DNA of 64,000 bases, from positions 9,114,001-9,178,000 of the forward strand of contig NZ_JADBEF010000001.1 of NCBI RefSeq assembly GCF_014873535.1, given 5' to 3'. The translations under genes were made by a program, and so were the position numbers. Shown one piece after another: positions 7,723-15,157 of the stretch. Numbering within the stretch: position 1 is the stretch's first letter; each line of letters begins with the position of its first letter. The DNA comes from Nonomuraea africana. GTDB lineage: Bacteria > Actinomycetota > Actinomycetes > Streptosporangiales > Streptosporangiaceae. The notes under the pieces were generated by a model, which made no database searches, had not been told where the DNA came from, and saw only the letters and a list, made by a program, of their open reading frames with translations.

Positions 7723-8045
7723 ACGCTTACAACGTCCTCATGGAGACCCTTGCGGACATCGGCGAGCGGGCCGACGCCGGCCTGCGATGCCTGGACCACG
7801 AGCCTGCCGTATGGGAGTCGAGGATGCAGGTGACCTGCGAATGCCTGTCGGCGCACGGCGTGCTGGACAACCTGGAACGACGGCGGGCCGAGGATCGGCT
7901 GGGCGAGAGCGTCTACGCCAGGTTCCCGGTGCGGGCTCGTTCCGCGCTGGTGGTCGCGCACTCGCTCATGGACAAGCACATCTTCACCGAAGAGGAACTC
8001 CGGCTGAAGATGGAAGGGGTGCGCGCACGTCTGAACGAGGACTGA
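7719..8045 (+). CDS. nitrile hydratase activator-like protein (P15K/beta N-half paralogue)
   Basis: 108 residues from ATG at 7719, overlapping the alpha-subunit stop by ATGA. It resembles the protein at 6306 (shared TCECL, ERRRAEDRLGES, V.AHSLMDKHIFTEEEL..K). Cobalt-inserting activators of nitrile hydratases and P15K of thiocyanate hydrolase are known relatives of the beta N-terminal half and are encoded right after the catalytic genes, as here. So a cobalt-loading chaperone is the best inference; a second small structural subunit is the alternative. Confidence 0.65.
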   Translation: MNAYNVLMETLADIGERADAGLRCLDHEPAVWESRMQVTCECLSAHGVLDNLERRRAEDRLGESVYARFPVRARSALVVAHSLMDKHIFTEEELRLKMEGVRARLNED

Positions 8046-8145
8046 TGTGTCTCCTTCGTGGCAATTGACGGGCTGTCGAGTGCCTCGTACTCTCAGAGTG
8101 ATCGGATCGTGACGTTACGTAGGAGCGCTCGAAGGAGGCCCTCAC

Positions 8146-8337
8146 GTGGCTCAGGCTGCCGTACCCGTCCCCCAGTCCGGCTCCCTCCGAATCCCCCTCC
8201 GTGAGATCCTCCCGTGGGCGGTCTTCGCGGGGGTCCTCGCAGTCCTCCTCCTCTACTTCGTCGGCGTCGAGCACAGCCGGTTCGTGCACGAGTTCGTGCA
8301 CGATGGCCGACACCTCCTCGGCATTCCCTGCCACTGA
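8146..8337 (+). CDS. cbtB: cobalt transporter subunit CbtB
   Basis: 63 residues with one membrane helix (ILPWAVFAGVLAVLLLYFVG, about 21-40) followed by the histidine-bearing tail EHSRFVHEFVHDGRHLLGIPCH, the CbtB signature. The GTG start has AAGGAGG just upstream. It precedes cbtA by 14 bases. cbtAB is usually found beside cobalamin genes and under a B12 riboswitch; here only about 100 bases lie upstream, with no riboswitch-like fold that I can see, and the neighbours are a cobalt enzyme cluster. It probably imports Co(II) for that enzyme. Confidence 0.85.
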   Translation: MAQAAVPVPQSGSLRIPLREILPWAVFAGVLAVLLLYFVGVEHSRFVHEFVHDGRHLLGIPCH

Positions 8338-8351
8338 CCGGTGGGGGAGCC

Positions 8352-9077
8352 ATGACGATGCGCGCTCTCCTGGTGCGCGGGATGCTCGCCGGGCTCCTGG
8401 CGGCGGCGGCCGGCTTGATATTCGCCTGGCTCTTCGGCGAGCCCGAGGTGAGCCTGGCCATCGCGGTCGAGCACCACCACGCGGACGCCGGGGAGCCCGA
8501 ACCGGTGTCACGCATCGTTCAGCAGACCCTCGGCCTGGCGGTCGGGCTCGGCATGTTCGGCGTGGCGCTCGGCGGGCTGTTCGGCGTGGCGTTCGCCATC
8601 GCCTATGGGCGGATCGGGCGGTTCAGCGCGCGTGCTACCGCGGCGCTGGTGGCGGGCGGGGGTTTCGTAGCCGTTGCGCTGGTGCCGTTCCTGAAGTACC
8701 CCGCCAATCCGCCCGCGGCGGGCAGCCCTGACACCCTCGGCATGCGCACTGGCGCGTACTTCGCGCTGATCGCCGTCTCGATCGTGATCGTCATCTTCTC
8801 GGTGCAGGTGGGGCGCCGCCTGGCGGCCCGGCTGGGCGACTGGAACGCCACGCTCGTCGGTGGCGGTGTTCTCATCGCGCTGGTCGCCGTCGCCTGTCTG
8901 GTGCTGCCGGAGGTCGACGAGGTCCCCGCGGGCTTTCCCGCGGAGGTGCTGTGGCGATTCCGCATCGCGTCCTTCGGTATTCATGCCGTTCTCTGGACCG
9001 TCCTCGGCCTGGTGTTCGGCGCCCTCACGGAACGCCGGACGGTCTCCGAGCCGCAGGCCGCGAAGGCCCCGATGTGA
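8352..9077 (+). CDS. cbtA: cobalt transporter subunit CbtA
   Basis: 241-residue integral membrane protein with about five to six hydrophobic helices. The start MTMRALLVRGMLAGLLAAA and the loop AIAVEHHH followed by EPEPVSRIVQQTLGL are typical of CbtA. GGGGGAGCC lies just before the ATG at 8352. Together with CbtB it forms the proposed high-affinity cobalt uptake system; coexpression with the hydratase cluster is inferred from same orientation and short spacing. Confidence 0.85.
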   Translation: MTMRALLVRGMLAGLLAAAAGLIFAWLFGEPEVSLAIAVEHHHADAGEPEPVSRIVQQTLGLAVGLGMFGVALGGLFGVAFAIAYGRIGRFSARATAALVAGGGFVAVALVPFLKYPANPPAAGSPDTLGMRTGAYFALIAVSIVIVIFSVQVGRRLAARLGDWNATLVGGGVLIALVAVACLVLPEVDEVPAGFPAEVLWRFRIASFGIHAVLWTVLGLVFGALTERRTVSEPQAAKAPM

Positions 9078-9096
9078 CCTGCCGCGGACGGACCCG

Positions 9097-9113
9097 GATG
9101 TGCCCTGCACATC
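9097..9113. terminator. hairpin after cbtA
   Basis: GATGTGC-CCT-GCACATC is a perfect 7-bp stem with a 3-base loop between the convergent cbtA and DUF1801 genes. No T tract follows. Confidence 0.4.
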
Positions 9114-9132
9114 AATGTCCGGCGGATGACCC

Positions 9133-9531
9133 TTAGGGCGCGTCCCGCTTCAGCTTGCGCCAGCCGCCGGCCCGGTTGTTGGCGATGATCTGCTTGAACA
9201 TGGCGGACAGCGCGGGGGCGTTGATGGTCTCGCCCTGCCGGAATGCCACGGTGCGGGCGGTCTTGTTCTCGTGGCCGGCGGTGATGATCCCCTCGGGGTC
9301 CGGGACGATCGCGCCGTCATAGAGGAACACGTTGACGTGGTCCTTCGCCGCGAGCAGGGCGCAGATGTTGCCCTGGAGGACGAAGTACGGCTGGCGGGTG
9401 CGCTTGATGGTCTCGGCGACCTCGGGGTCCGCGGCGTGGACGAGATCGCGCACCTCCCTGCAGACGGCCTGCTGCCAGTCGGGCAGCGCGTCGATGTAGG
9501 CGTCGACGCGCGGGTCCTTGATGTAACTCAT
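9133..9531 (-). CDS. DUF1801 domain protein
   Basis: 132 residues matching the DUF1801 (YdhG-like) fold: VDAYIDALPDWQQAVCREVRDLV at the start, ETIKRTRQPYF near 40-50, and FLYDGAIVPDP. Cytosolic, no signal peptide. Function of the family is not established. Convergent with cbtA and 117 bases from the beta-helix gene on the same strand. Confidence 0.8.
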   Translation of the reverse strand: MSYIKDPRVDAYIDALPDWQQAVCREVRDLVHAADPEVAETIKRTRQPYFVLQGNICALLAAKDHVNVFLYDGAIVPDPEGIITAGHENKTARTVAFRQGETINAPALSAMFKQIIANNRAGGWRKLKRDAP

Positions 9532-9647
9532 GACGTCTCCCTACCCGAGAACCGCCCCTGGCCCTCCAGTCGCACACTCGGCGTGATGATCATGATTCAG
9601 GCGCGGTGCGTGCTGCTCACCGCGTGATCGACGATCTCGGTCGGGCG

Positions 9648-11351
9648 TCAGTCGTCGCGGTCCTTCCGCTCCCGCTGGGCCGCGTACAGGTCGGTGACGT
9701 GAGGGCGCGAGCCGTGGTCGGCCACGAGGCTCTCCAGGTCGCCGGAGAAGTCGGGGGTCAGCCCGCTGTTCGTGCCCTGCGCCCCCTGGACCCCGATGGT
9801 GAGGCTGCGCGGGGCGACGGCGGCGACCGTGATCGCGTAGGGGCTGCCGCCGGTGATCGCGATGTTCCAGTGCGCGATCCGCGCGCCGAACAGCGGTCCC
9901 GAGGCGCCGGAGCCGCCCACCCTGCCGTTGTTGACCAGCGTGATGTTCGTCCGGACGTCCTCGAACGGCAGCGCCCTGTGCGTGTCGAAGGTGCCCTCGG
10001 CCATCTTCCCGCGACGCCAGACGTTGCCCGACGACAGCCCTTCGAGGTTGAGCCCGTGGTGGACCGCCCCTGACGGCACCGGCACGGTGAAGGCCTCGAT
10101 CTCGAACTCGTCGACCAGGTTGTCGTGCGACTGCATCCGGCAGGCGAAGCTGTGGTGAGCGGACCGGCCGCCGACGACCACCTTGCTCAGCGTGTTCGAC
10201 TTCGCGGTGGTGAAGCCGAAGCCGAGGTCGCAGTTCTCCACCCTGACCTCCCGCGCCCAGCAGTCGTGCACGGCCTGGAAGCAGACGCCGTTCGAGCCGG
10301 GGTGCCTGTTGTGCGCGGTCATGGGGACCAGCTCGTTGCGGACGGTCAGCCGCTCGACGCCGCTGTCGTGGACGGTCGGGCCCAGGGCGCGCAGCTTCGC
10401 GGGCCAGCTCGGCCGCAGGTCGTACCGCAGCGGCTGGGCGAGCCGGACGAGCCGCTCGCCCACGACCTCCTCGATGCGGACCGGCCACTGGAAGGAGGCG
10501 TACTGCACGTACTGCCCGCCCGACCCGGTGACGAGCTGGGGCGCCCGGCGCGGCCAGTCGTAGGTCCTGGCGCCGGGGATGTCGCCCGCGACGTGCTGCA
10601 GCAGGCCGGCGTCGGGGCGGTTCTCCGACTCCAGCATCACCATGTCGCCCGTGCGCAGCCCGCTCGTGGACGACACCAGCAGCGTCCGCTGGCCGCGGGA
10701 GGCGGTGGCCACCTCCGCGAGTGTGTCGCCGAGCAGCCAGCCCTCCGTGCCCGCGAAGTCCTCGGCCTCGGACAGCGCCCGCCGCTCGGGGGCGATGAAC
10801 CAGATCTGCCCGCCCGTCCACGACCAGCGGCTGTTGCCGTTCGACTGGCGGGCGGGCCGGTAGCCGTCGTCGAGTGTCCTGCTGAAGTGCAGGATCGTCG
10901 CCTCGCGCCCCGCGCCGCGCAGCACCACGTTCGACCAGTGCATGAAGACGGGAGAGGCCAGCAGAAAGGTCCCGGTGGGCACCTCCACCAGCCCGCCGCC
11001 GCGCTCGCCGACGGAGCGGAGCGCGGCGTTGAAGGCGGGGGCGCAGTCCGTCGTGCCGTCCGCGCGGGCGCCGAAGTCGGTGACGCTGACCGTGGTCCTG
11101 GGCGGGCGAGGCGGCTTCGCGCCCTGGCGGTAGCCGGCGTGGGAGACGTCGGGTACCAGCGGGTGCGAGCCGGGCGCCTGCGCCCACTGCTCCAGTAAGG
11201 CCGCCGAGGTGTCCTGGGGCCGGTCCCGGTCCGCGACCGCGGCGGCAGCAGCCGGTACGGCGAGCGCGGGCGTGACGGCGGTGGCCATGGCGGCGGCCGC
11301 GGTCCCGCCGATCATGGTCCGGCGGCTGATGGAGGAGGGACGCTCGGGCAT
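9648..11351 (-). CDS. secreted right-handed beta-helix (pectate lyase-superfamily) protein
   Basis: 567 residues. The N-terminus has a twin-arginine signal (ISRRTMIGG then a long Ala-rich hydrophobic stretch ending near AVPAAAAA), so Tat export is expected. The mature part opens with VSVTDFGARADGTTDCAPAFNAAL, the entry motif of pectate-lyase superfamily beta-helix enzymes such as polysaccharide lyases and glycoside hydrolases; later repeats (VERLTVRNE, VRVENCDLGFGFTTAKSNTLSKV) fit helix coils. Probably degrades or binds a polysaccharide; the exact activity cannot be read. Confidence 0.75.
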   Translation of the reverse strand: MPERPSSISRRTMIGGTAAAAMATAVTPALAVPAAAAAVADRDRPQDTSAALLEQWAQAPGSHPLVPDVSHAGYRQGAKPPRPPRTTVSVTDFGARADGTTDCAPAFNAALRSVGERGGGLVEVPTGTFLLASPVFMHWSNVVLRGAGREATILHFSRTLDDGYRPARQSNGNSRWSWTGGQIWFIAPERRALSEAEDFAGTEGWLLGDTLAEVATASRGQRTLLVSSTSGLRTGDMVMLESENRPDAGLLQHVAGDIPGARTYDWPRRAPQLVTGSGGQYVQYASFQWPVRIEEVVGERLVRLAQPLRYDLRPSWPAKLRALGPTVHDSGVERLTVRNELVPMTAHNRHPGSNGVCFQAVHDCWAREVRVENCDLGFGFTTAKSNTLSKVVVGGRSAHHSFACRMQSHDNLVDEFEIEAFTVPVPSGAVHHGLNLEGLSSGNVWRRGKMAEGTFDTHRALPFEDVRTNITLVNNGRVGGSGASGPLFGARIAHWNIAITGGSPYAITVAAVAPRSLTIGVQGAQGTNSGLTPDFSGDLESLVADHGSRPHVTDLYAAQRERKDRDD

Positions 11352-11496
11352 GGTGCTCCTCGGTGGGGGTGCGGAGGGCCTGGCGAGGGTCGAGACATCC
11401 GATGATTTCAGCCGCCAACTGCGCGGTCAAGGGCCTGTACGGCTGGCGCTTCGATGACTCATCGGAGGTGCTGGGCTCCTAGTAAGGTCGCCAGAC

Positions 11497-11850
11497 GTGA
11501 CGAACGAACTGGAACGGCTGGCCGAACGGCTGCGTGAGTTCGCGCGGGCCCGCGACTGGGAGCAGTTCCACACCCCGAAGAACCTGGCCATGGCGCTGTC
11601 CGGCGAGGTGGGGGAGCTGGTGGCGGAGTTCCAGTGGCTCACCGCCGAAGAGTCGGCGAACCTCGACCCGGAGACACTGGCCAGGGTGCGGGGAGAGCTC
11701 GGCGACGTGCTGCTGTACCTGGTGAGGCTGGCCGACGCGGTCGGCGTCGACCTGTCCGGGGCCGCCAACGCCAAGCTCGACGAGAACGAACGCCGCTACG
11801 ACCCCACCACCTACCGCGGTTCCGCCAGGAAGGCACCACCGCTGGATTGA
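11497..11850 (+). CDS. MazG-like nucleotide pyrophosphohydrolase (dCTPase/RS21-C6 type)
   Basis: 117 residues from GTG at 11497. The all-alpha NTP-PPase motif is complete: GEVGELVAEFQWL (about 33-45, the metal-binding E..E) and ELGDVLLYLVRLAD (about 69-82, the second acid pair). The opening RDWEQFHTPKNLAMALSGE is typical of the house-cleaning branch that hydrolyses non-canonical or excess dNTPs. Stands alone between divergent and convergent neighbours. Confidence 0.9.
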   Translation: MTNELERLAERLREFARARDWEQFHTPKNLAMALSGEVGELVAEFQWLTAEESANLDPETLARVRGELGDVLLYLVRLADAVGVDLSGAANAKLDENERRYDPTTYRGSARKAPPLD

Positions 11851-11883
11851 GGGTGGCCTCGCGACCGCGACCTGCCGGAGGGC

Positions 11884-12915
11884 TCAGCTCAGCGAATCGG
11901 CGTGCCGCGCGATGTGGGCGGCGTCGGTGAGGTAGAGGGTGTCGTGCCCGTCGGCCAGGTGTCCGGCGAAGGCAGCGTTGCCCGCGGCGGCCTGGGCGCG
12001 CATGAGGTCGACCAGGGCGTGCAGGCGCTCACCCACCATGCGGGGCAGGGCGGCCCGTTCGGCGGACGGCAGGCCGTACGCGTCGCAGAACAGACGCAGC
12101 CGCCGCGCCTGCTCGGCCACGGGCACGACCGCCTCGCCGTTGCCGACCGCGCTGAGCGGGACGAACCGGTAGGCGGCATAGGCGACGTCCGACAGGCGCG
12201 GCCCCGGATGGGCGGTGTCGAAGTCGATGAAGGCCACCGGGAGCCCGTCGCGGAAGACCGTGTTGTACGGCGCGACGTCGCCGTGGCAGATGACCTCGGC
12301 CGGCTCACGGGCGGGCAGGTACCAGGGGCCTTCCACCGGGCAGCCGACCGTGGCGTCGTGGTAGGCGCGCAGCATCCTGCCGACCTCCCGCAGGGCGGCG
12401 TCGGTCCAGGCGTAGGCGGGCAATGGGTAGTGGGCCACCTCGCCGGGAACGAAGTCGAGGATCTCCCTGCCCTCGGCGTCGAGCCCGTGCGCGCGGGGCG
12501 CGCCGTCGAACCCGGCGGCGGCGAGGTGGGCGAGCAGGCGGTGGACGGCGGGGGTCCACGGGCCGGTCGGCCGCCGGACGGTGCCGCCCGCGCGGACCAC
12601 CTGGTTCACCCCGCCGCCCGCGAGGGGCCGTTCGATCCAGCCGGTGAGGTCGGCGATCAGCCCGGCGATCTCGGTGACGTCGTCTCCATTGGCGGGCAGG
12701 CACCTGCGGTGGGGACCGGCCCGCAGGACGGCGGTGACGGGGCCGCCCGTGGCGTCGTCGGCGCGGATCGACCGCGGGTGGCCGGGATCGCTGCCGGAGT
12801 CGCCGTCGAGCAGGGCGTGCGTCACCACGGCGTCCCGCAGCAGCCGGGAGATCTCGTGCGCCACCGCGAGCGCGTCCTGGCCGCTGAGGTGGAGGACTTC
12901 GCGCATCCGGTTCAT
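11884..12915 (-). CDS. aminoglycoside phosphotransferase-like kinase with N-terminal extension
   Basis: 343 residues from ATG at 12915 (GTG/ATG alternatives further up, for example 12948). About the first 100 residues are an unrecognised domain (HLSGQDALAVAHEIS...). The rest is an APH/ChoK kinase: GGGVNQVVRAGGTVRRP as ATP-binding start, catalytic loop VICHGDVAPYNTVF and metal-binding FIDFDTAHPGPR. The usual APH small lobe is partly missing (no obvious Lys strand after VVRAGGTVRR). Substrate unknown; resistance should not be assumed. Confidence 0.75.
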   Translation of the reverse strand: MNRMREVLHLSGQDALAVAHEISRLLRDAVVTHALLDGDSGSDPGHPRSIRADDATGGPVTAVLRAGPHRRCLPANGDDVTEIAGLIADLTGWIERPLAGGGVNQVVRAGGTVRRPTGPWTPAVHRLLAHLAAAGFDGAPRAHGLDAEGREILDFVPGEVAHYPLPAYAWTDAALREVGRMLRAYHDATVGCPVEGPWYLPAREPAEVICHGDVAPYNTVFRDGLPVAFIDFDTAHPGPRLSDVAYAAYRFVPLSAVGNGEAVVPVAEQARRLRLFCDAYGLPSAERAALPRMVGERLHALVDLMRAQAAAGNAAFAGHLADGHDTLYLTDAAHIARHADSLS

Positions 12916-13026
12916 TGTGCGCCCGCCGAGGAGCCCGGCGCGAACCATTTCCCGCGGGCGGGGGTCTGGTCAAACCCCTACGATTGCCGCGCAACAGTAC
13001 TGATCGCCGGAAAGGCTGGACAGGGC

Positions 13027-13245
13027 GTGGCACACGACGGCCATGAGGGCACGGACGATCCGCGGATGCAGGCGGAGGGCGAGCTCAGCATGGCCCGCCT
13101 CGCGCTCGACGACGGCGAGGTCGCGCACGCGGCCCAGCACGTGGCGGCGGCGCCGGCGTACGATCCCGCCCTGCCGGAGGCGCATGAACTCCTGGCGCGG
13201 CTCGCCTCGATGCCCGGCGCCGCGACGGACGACGGCGAGTCGTAG
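13027..13245 (+). pseudogene. truncated tetratricopeptide-type protein (N-terminal fragment)
   Basis: 72 codons from GTG at 13027. The sequence MARLALDDGEVAHAAQHV...YDPALPEAHELLARLA looks like the first repeat of a longer actinobacterial TPR protein, then stops at TAG. If so, only the N-terminal part remains. It lies between two phosphotransferase genes. A genuine small protein is the alternative. Confidence 0.4.
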
Positions 13246-13290
13246 GAAAACGACTCGATCGGCGGGTGGGCTCGCTGGTTGGCTGGAGGC

Positions 13291-14262
13291 ATGCGAACGG
13301 CACGGCGGGCGTGGGCGGAGGTTACCCCCGCGCTCAGGGACGAGGTCGAGCAGCGCCTGGGGTCCCCGGTGCGCGAGGTCGAGGACCGGCGGGGCGGCTT
13401 CTCCTGGGGAGTCGTGGGCGTGGCCGCCCTCGCGGACGGCGAGCAGGTCTTCGTCAAGGCGATCCAGTCGAGCCCGGACGCCGTCGGTGACCACCGGGCC
13501 GAGGTCGGCGTCTCTGCGCGGCTTCCCGCCGCCGTGCCCGCGCCGAGGCTGCGCTTCGGCCTGGAGCGGGACGGCTGGCTGTTGCGCTGCTTCGACCTCG
13601 CGCCAGGCGTGCTGCCGCACGAGCCATGGCTCGACCACGAGCTGGCGGCCGCCCTGGCGATGCTGGACGCGTGCGCTGAGGCGCTGACGCCCTCGCCGAT
13701 CACGGGCGTCCCCACCGTCGCCGCGCGGATGGCGGGGCGCTGCGAGACGTGGCGGGCGCTGGAGCGCGACGGGACGCACGACGTGGTGTCCGGCGCCGCG
13801 CTCGGCGCGTGGGAGCGCGAGCACCTGCGCCTGCTCGCCGCCATCGAGGCCCGCTGGGCCGAACTCGTCGTCGGGGACACGTTGCTGCACTTCGACCCCA
13901 GGTTCGACAACATCCTCATCGACGACCACGGCACCGCCCGCCTGGTCGACTGGTCGCGCGCGTGCACCGGCCCCGCGTGGGTGGACCTCGTGTGCCTGCT
14001 GATGGAGTCGGACCTCGGGGCGCGCGATCCGCAGGAGATCTTCCTCGCCAGTGCGGCCGGACGCGATGCCGATCCCCTGCGGGTGGACGCCTTCCTCGTG
14101 GCGCTCGGCGGCTACTGGACCCACACGGCTGCGCTACCCGGCCCCGCCCACGCGCCCCACCTGCGCGAACGGCGCGAGCACTCCAGGCGCGCCACGATGA
14201 GCTGGCTCAGATCGCGATGGGCGGCGGACGGGGCAGCGCCGACTGTCGGTGCCGTCCGATAG
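13291..14262 (+). CDS. aminoglycoside phosphotransferase-family kinase
   Basis: 323 residues from ATG at 13291 (an in-frame TTG lies 12 bases upstream). The small lobe has GGFSWGVVGVAALADGEQVFVKAI with the ATP-binding lysine near 53. The catalytic loop LLHFDPRFDNIL (Brenner HxDxxxxN motif) and the LVDWSRACTGPAWVDL metal segment are intact. Small-molecule kinase of unknown substrate. Followed after 9 bases by the DUF4259 gene, so the two may be cotranscribed. Confidence 0.85.
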   Translation: MRTARRAWAEVTPALRDEVEQRLGSPVREVEDRRGGFSWGVVGVAALADGEQVFVKAIQSSPDAVGDHRAEVGVSARLPAAVPAPRLRFGLERDGWLLRCFDLAPGVLPHEPWLDHELAAALAMLDACAEALTPSPITGVPTVAARMAGRCETWRALERDGTHDVVSGAALGAWEREHLRLLAAIEARWAELVVGDTLLHFDPRFDNILIDDHGTARLVDWSRACTGPAWVDLVCLLMESDLGARDPQEIFLASAAGRDADPLRVDAFLVALGGYWTHTAALPGPAHAPHLRERREHSRRATMSWLRSRWAADGAAPTVGAVR

Positions 14263-14271
14263 GAATCTCCC

Positions 14272-14682
14272 ATGGGTACCTGGGACATCGGTCCATTCGA
14301 CAACGACAGCGCCGCCGACTGGTGCGGCGGGCTCGACGACGCGCCCGCCGAGCGGCGCGCGGAGCTGATCAGGCAGGCATTGGCCACAGCGGCCGGCGCC
14401 GCCGACTACCTCGACGGCGACGACGCCGGTGCGGCGATCGCGGCGGCGGCGATCGTCGCGTCGCAGCGCGGCGGCCCGGCGATCACCACGCCGTATGCGC
14501 CCGATTTCCTGGTGCGAGGCGGCGCCGTGGAGCTCCCCTCCGACCTGGCGGAGCTGGCGCTGCGCGCGCTCGACCGCGTGGTCGGCGACGAGTCGGAGTG
14601 GCGTGACCTGTGGGCGGAGGCCGGCGCCCTCCCCGAGGCGACGGCGGCCCTGGCCCCGATCCGTGCCGCCCTCGGCCGGTAG
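14272..14682 (+). CDS. DUF4259 domain protein
   Basis: 136 residues starting MGTWDIGPFDNDSAADW, the hallmark opening of DUF4259 proteins, with the helical body LALRALDRVVGDESEWRDLW. Function unknown. GGAATC precedes the ATG; only 9 bases separate it from the upstream kinase. Confidence 0.85.
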   Translation: MGTWDIGPFDNDSAADWCGGLDDAPAERRAELIRQALATAAGAADYLDGDDAGAAIAAAAIVASQRGGPAITTPYAPDFLVRGGAVELPSDLAELALRALDRVVGDESEWRDLWAEAGALPEATAALAPIRAALGR

Positions 14683-14766
14683 CTCTCCAGCGGCGCCTGC
14701 TTGAAACAGCGGGCGTCCGCTCGGCAGGATGCCTGGTGTTGTCGCCGACCACGCGGAGGAAGACCG

Positions 14767-15150
14767 ATGCTCTCCCAGGACGTTCGCGCGCTCTTCGAAG
14801 GCCCCAACTACGCGCACGTCGCCACGGTCGGGCCGGACGGCGCGCCGCACAGCGTGCCGCTGTGGGTCGGCGTCGAGGGCGAAAGGATCGCCTTCCTCAC
14901 CGGGCCAGGCTCGCGCAAGGCGCGCAACCTCGCGCGAGACCCCCGGGTTGCCCTCTCCATCACCGCCCACGACAATCCGTTCATGATGGCCACCGTGCGC
15001 GGCACCGCCGAACTCCTCGACGGCGAGGCGGCGTGGGAGATCATCGACAGGATCTCCCACAAGTACACCGGCGGGCCGTACCCGAGGGGCGAGGAGCGGG
15101 TGGTGTTCCTGGTGTCGCCCGCCCACGCGGTCGCCGTGAACTTCGGCTGA
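14767..15150 (+). CDS. pyridoxamine 5'-phosphate oxidase-fold protein (F420/FMN-binding, TIGR03618-like)
   Basis: 127 residues with the split-barrel flavin fold: NYAHVATVGPDGAPHSVPLW at 16-35 and SRKARNLARDPRVALSI near 55. This is the pattern of actinobacterial PPOX-class F420-dependent enzymes. Electron acceptor and substrate are unknown. GGAAGACC precedes the ATG. Its 3' end faces the monooxygenase gene with an 7-base gap. Confidence 0.85.
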   Translation: MLSQDVRALFEGPNYAHVATVGPDGAPHSVPLWVGVEGERIAFLTGPGSRKARNLARDPRVALSITAHDNPFMMATVRGTAELLDGEAAWEIIDRISHKYTGGPYPRGEERVVFLVSPAHAVAVNFG

Positions 15151-15157
15151 CGCCGCC

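Noticed and set aside
6306..8045. Toyocamycin/sangivamycin-type biosynthetic hydratase
   Set aside because: No deazapurine biosynthesis genes are nearby; the three-subunit form alone does not show the substrate.
8045..8146. Cobalamin riboswitch before cbtB
   Set aside because: Only 100 bases are available and no B12-box-like sequence or matching fold is visible.
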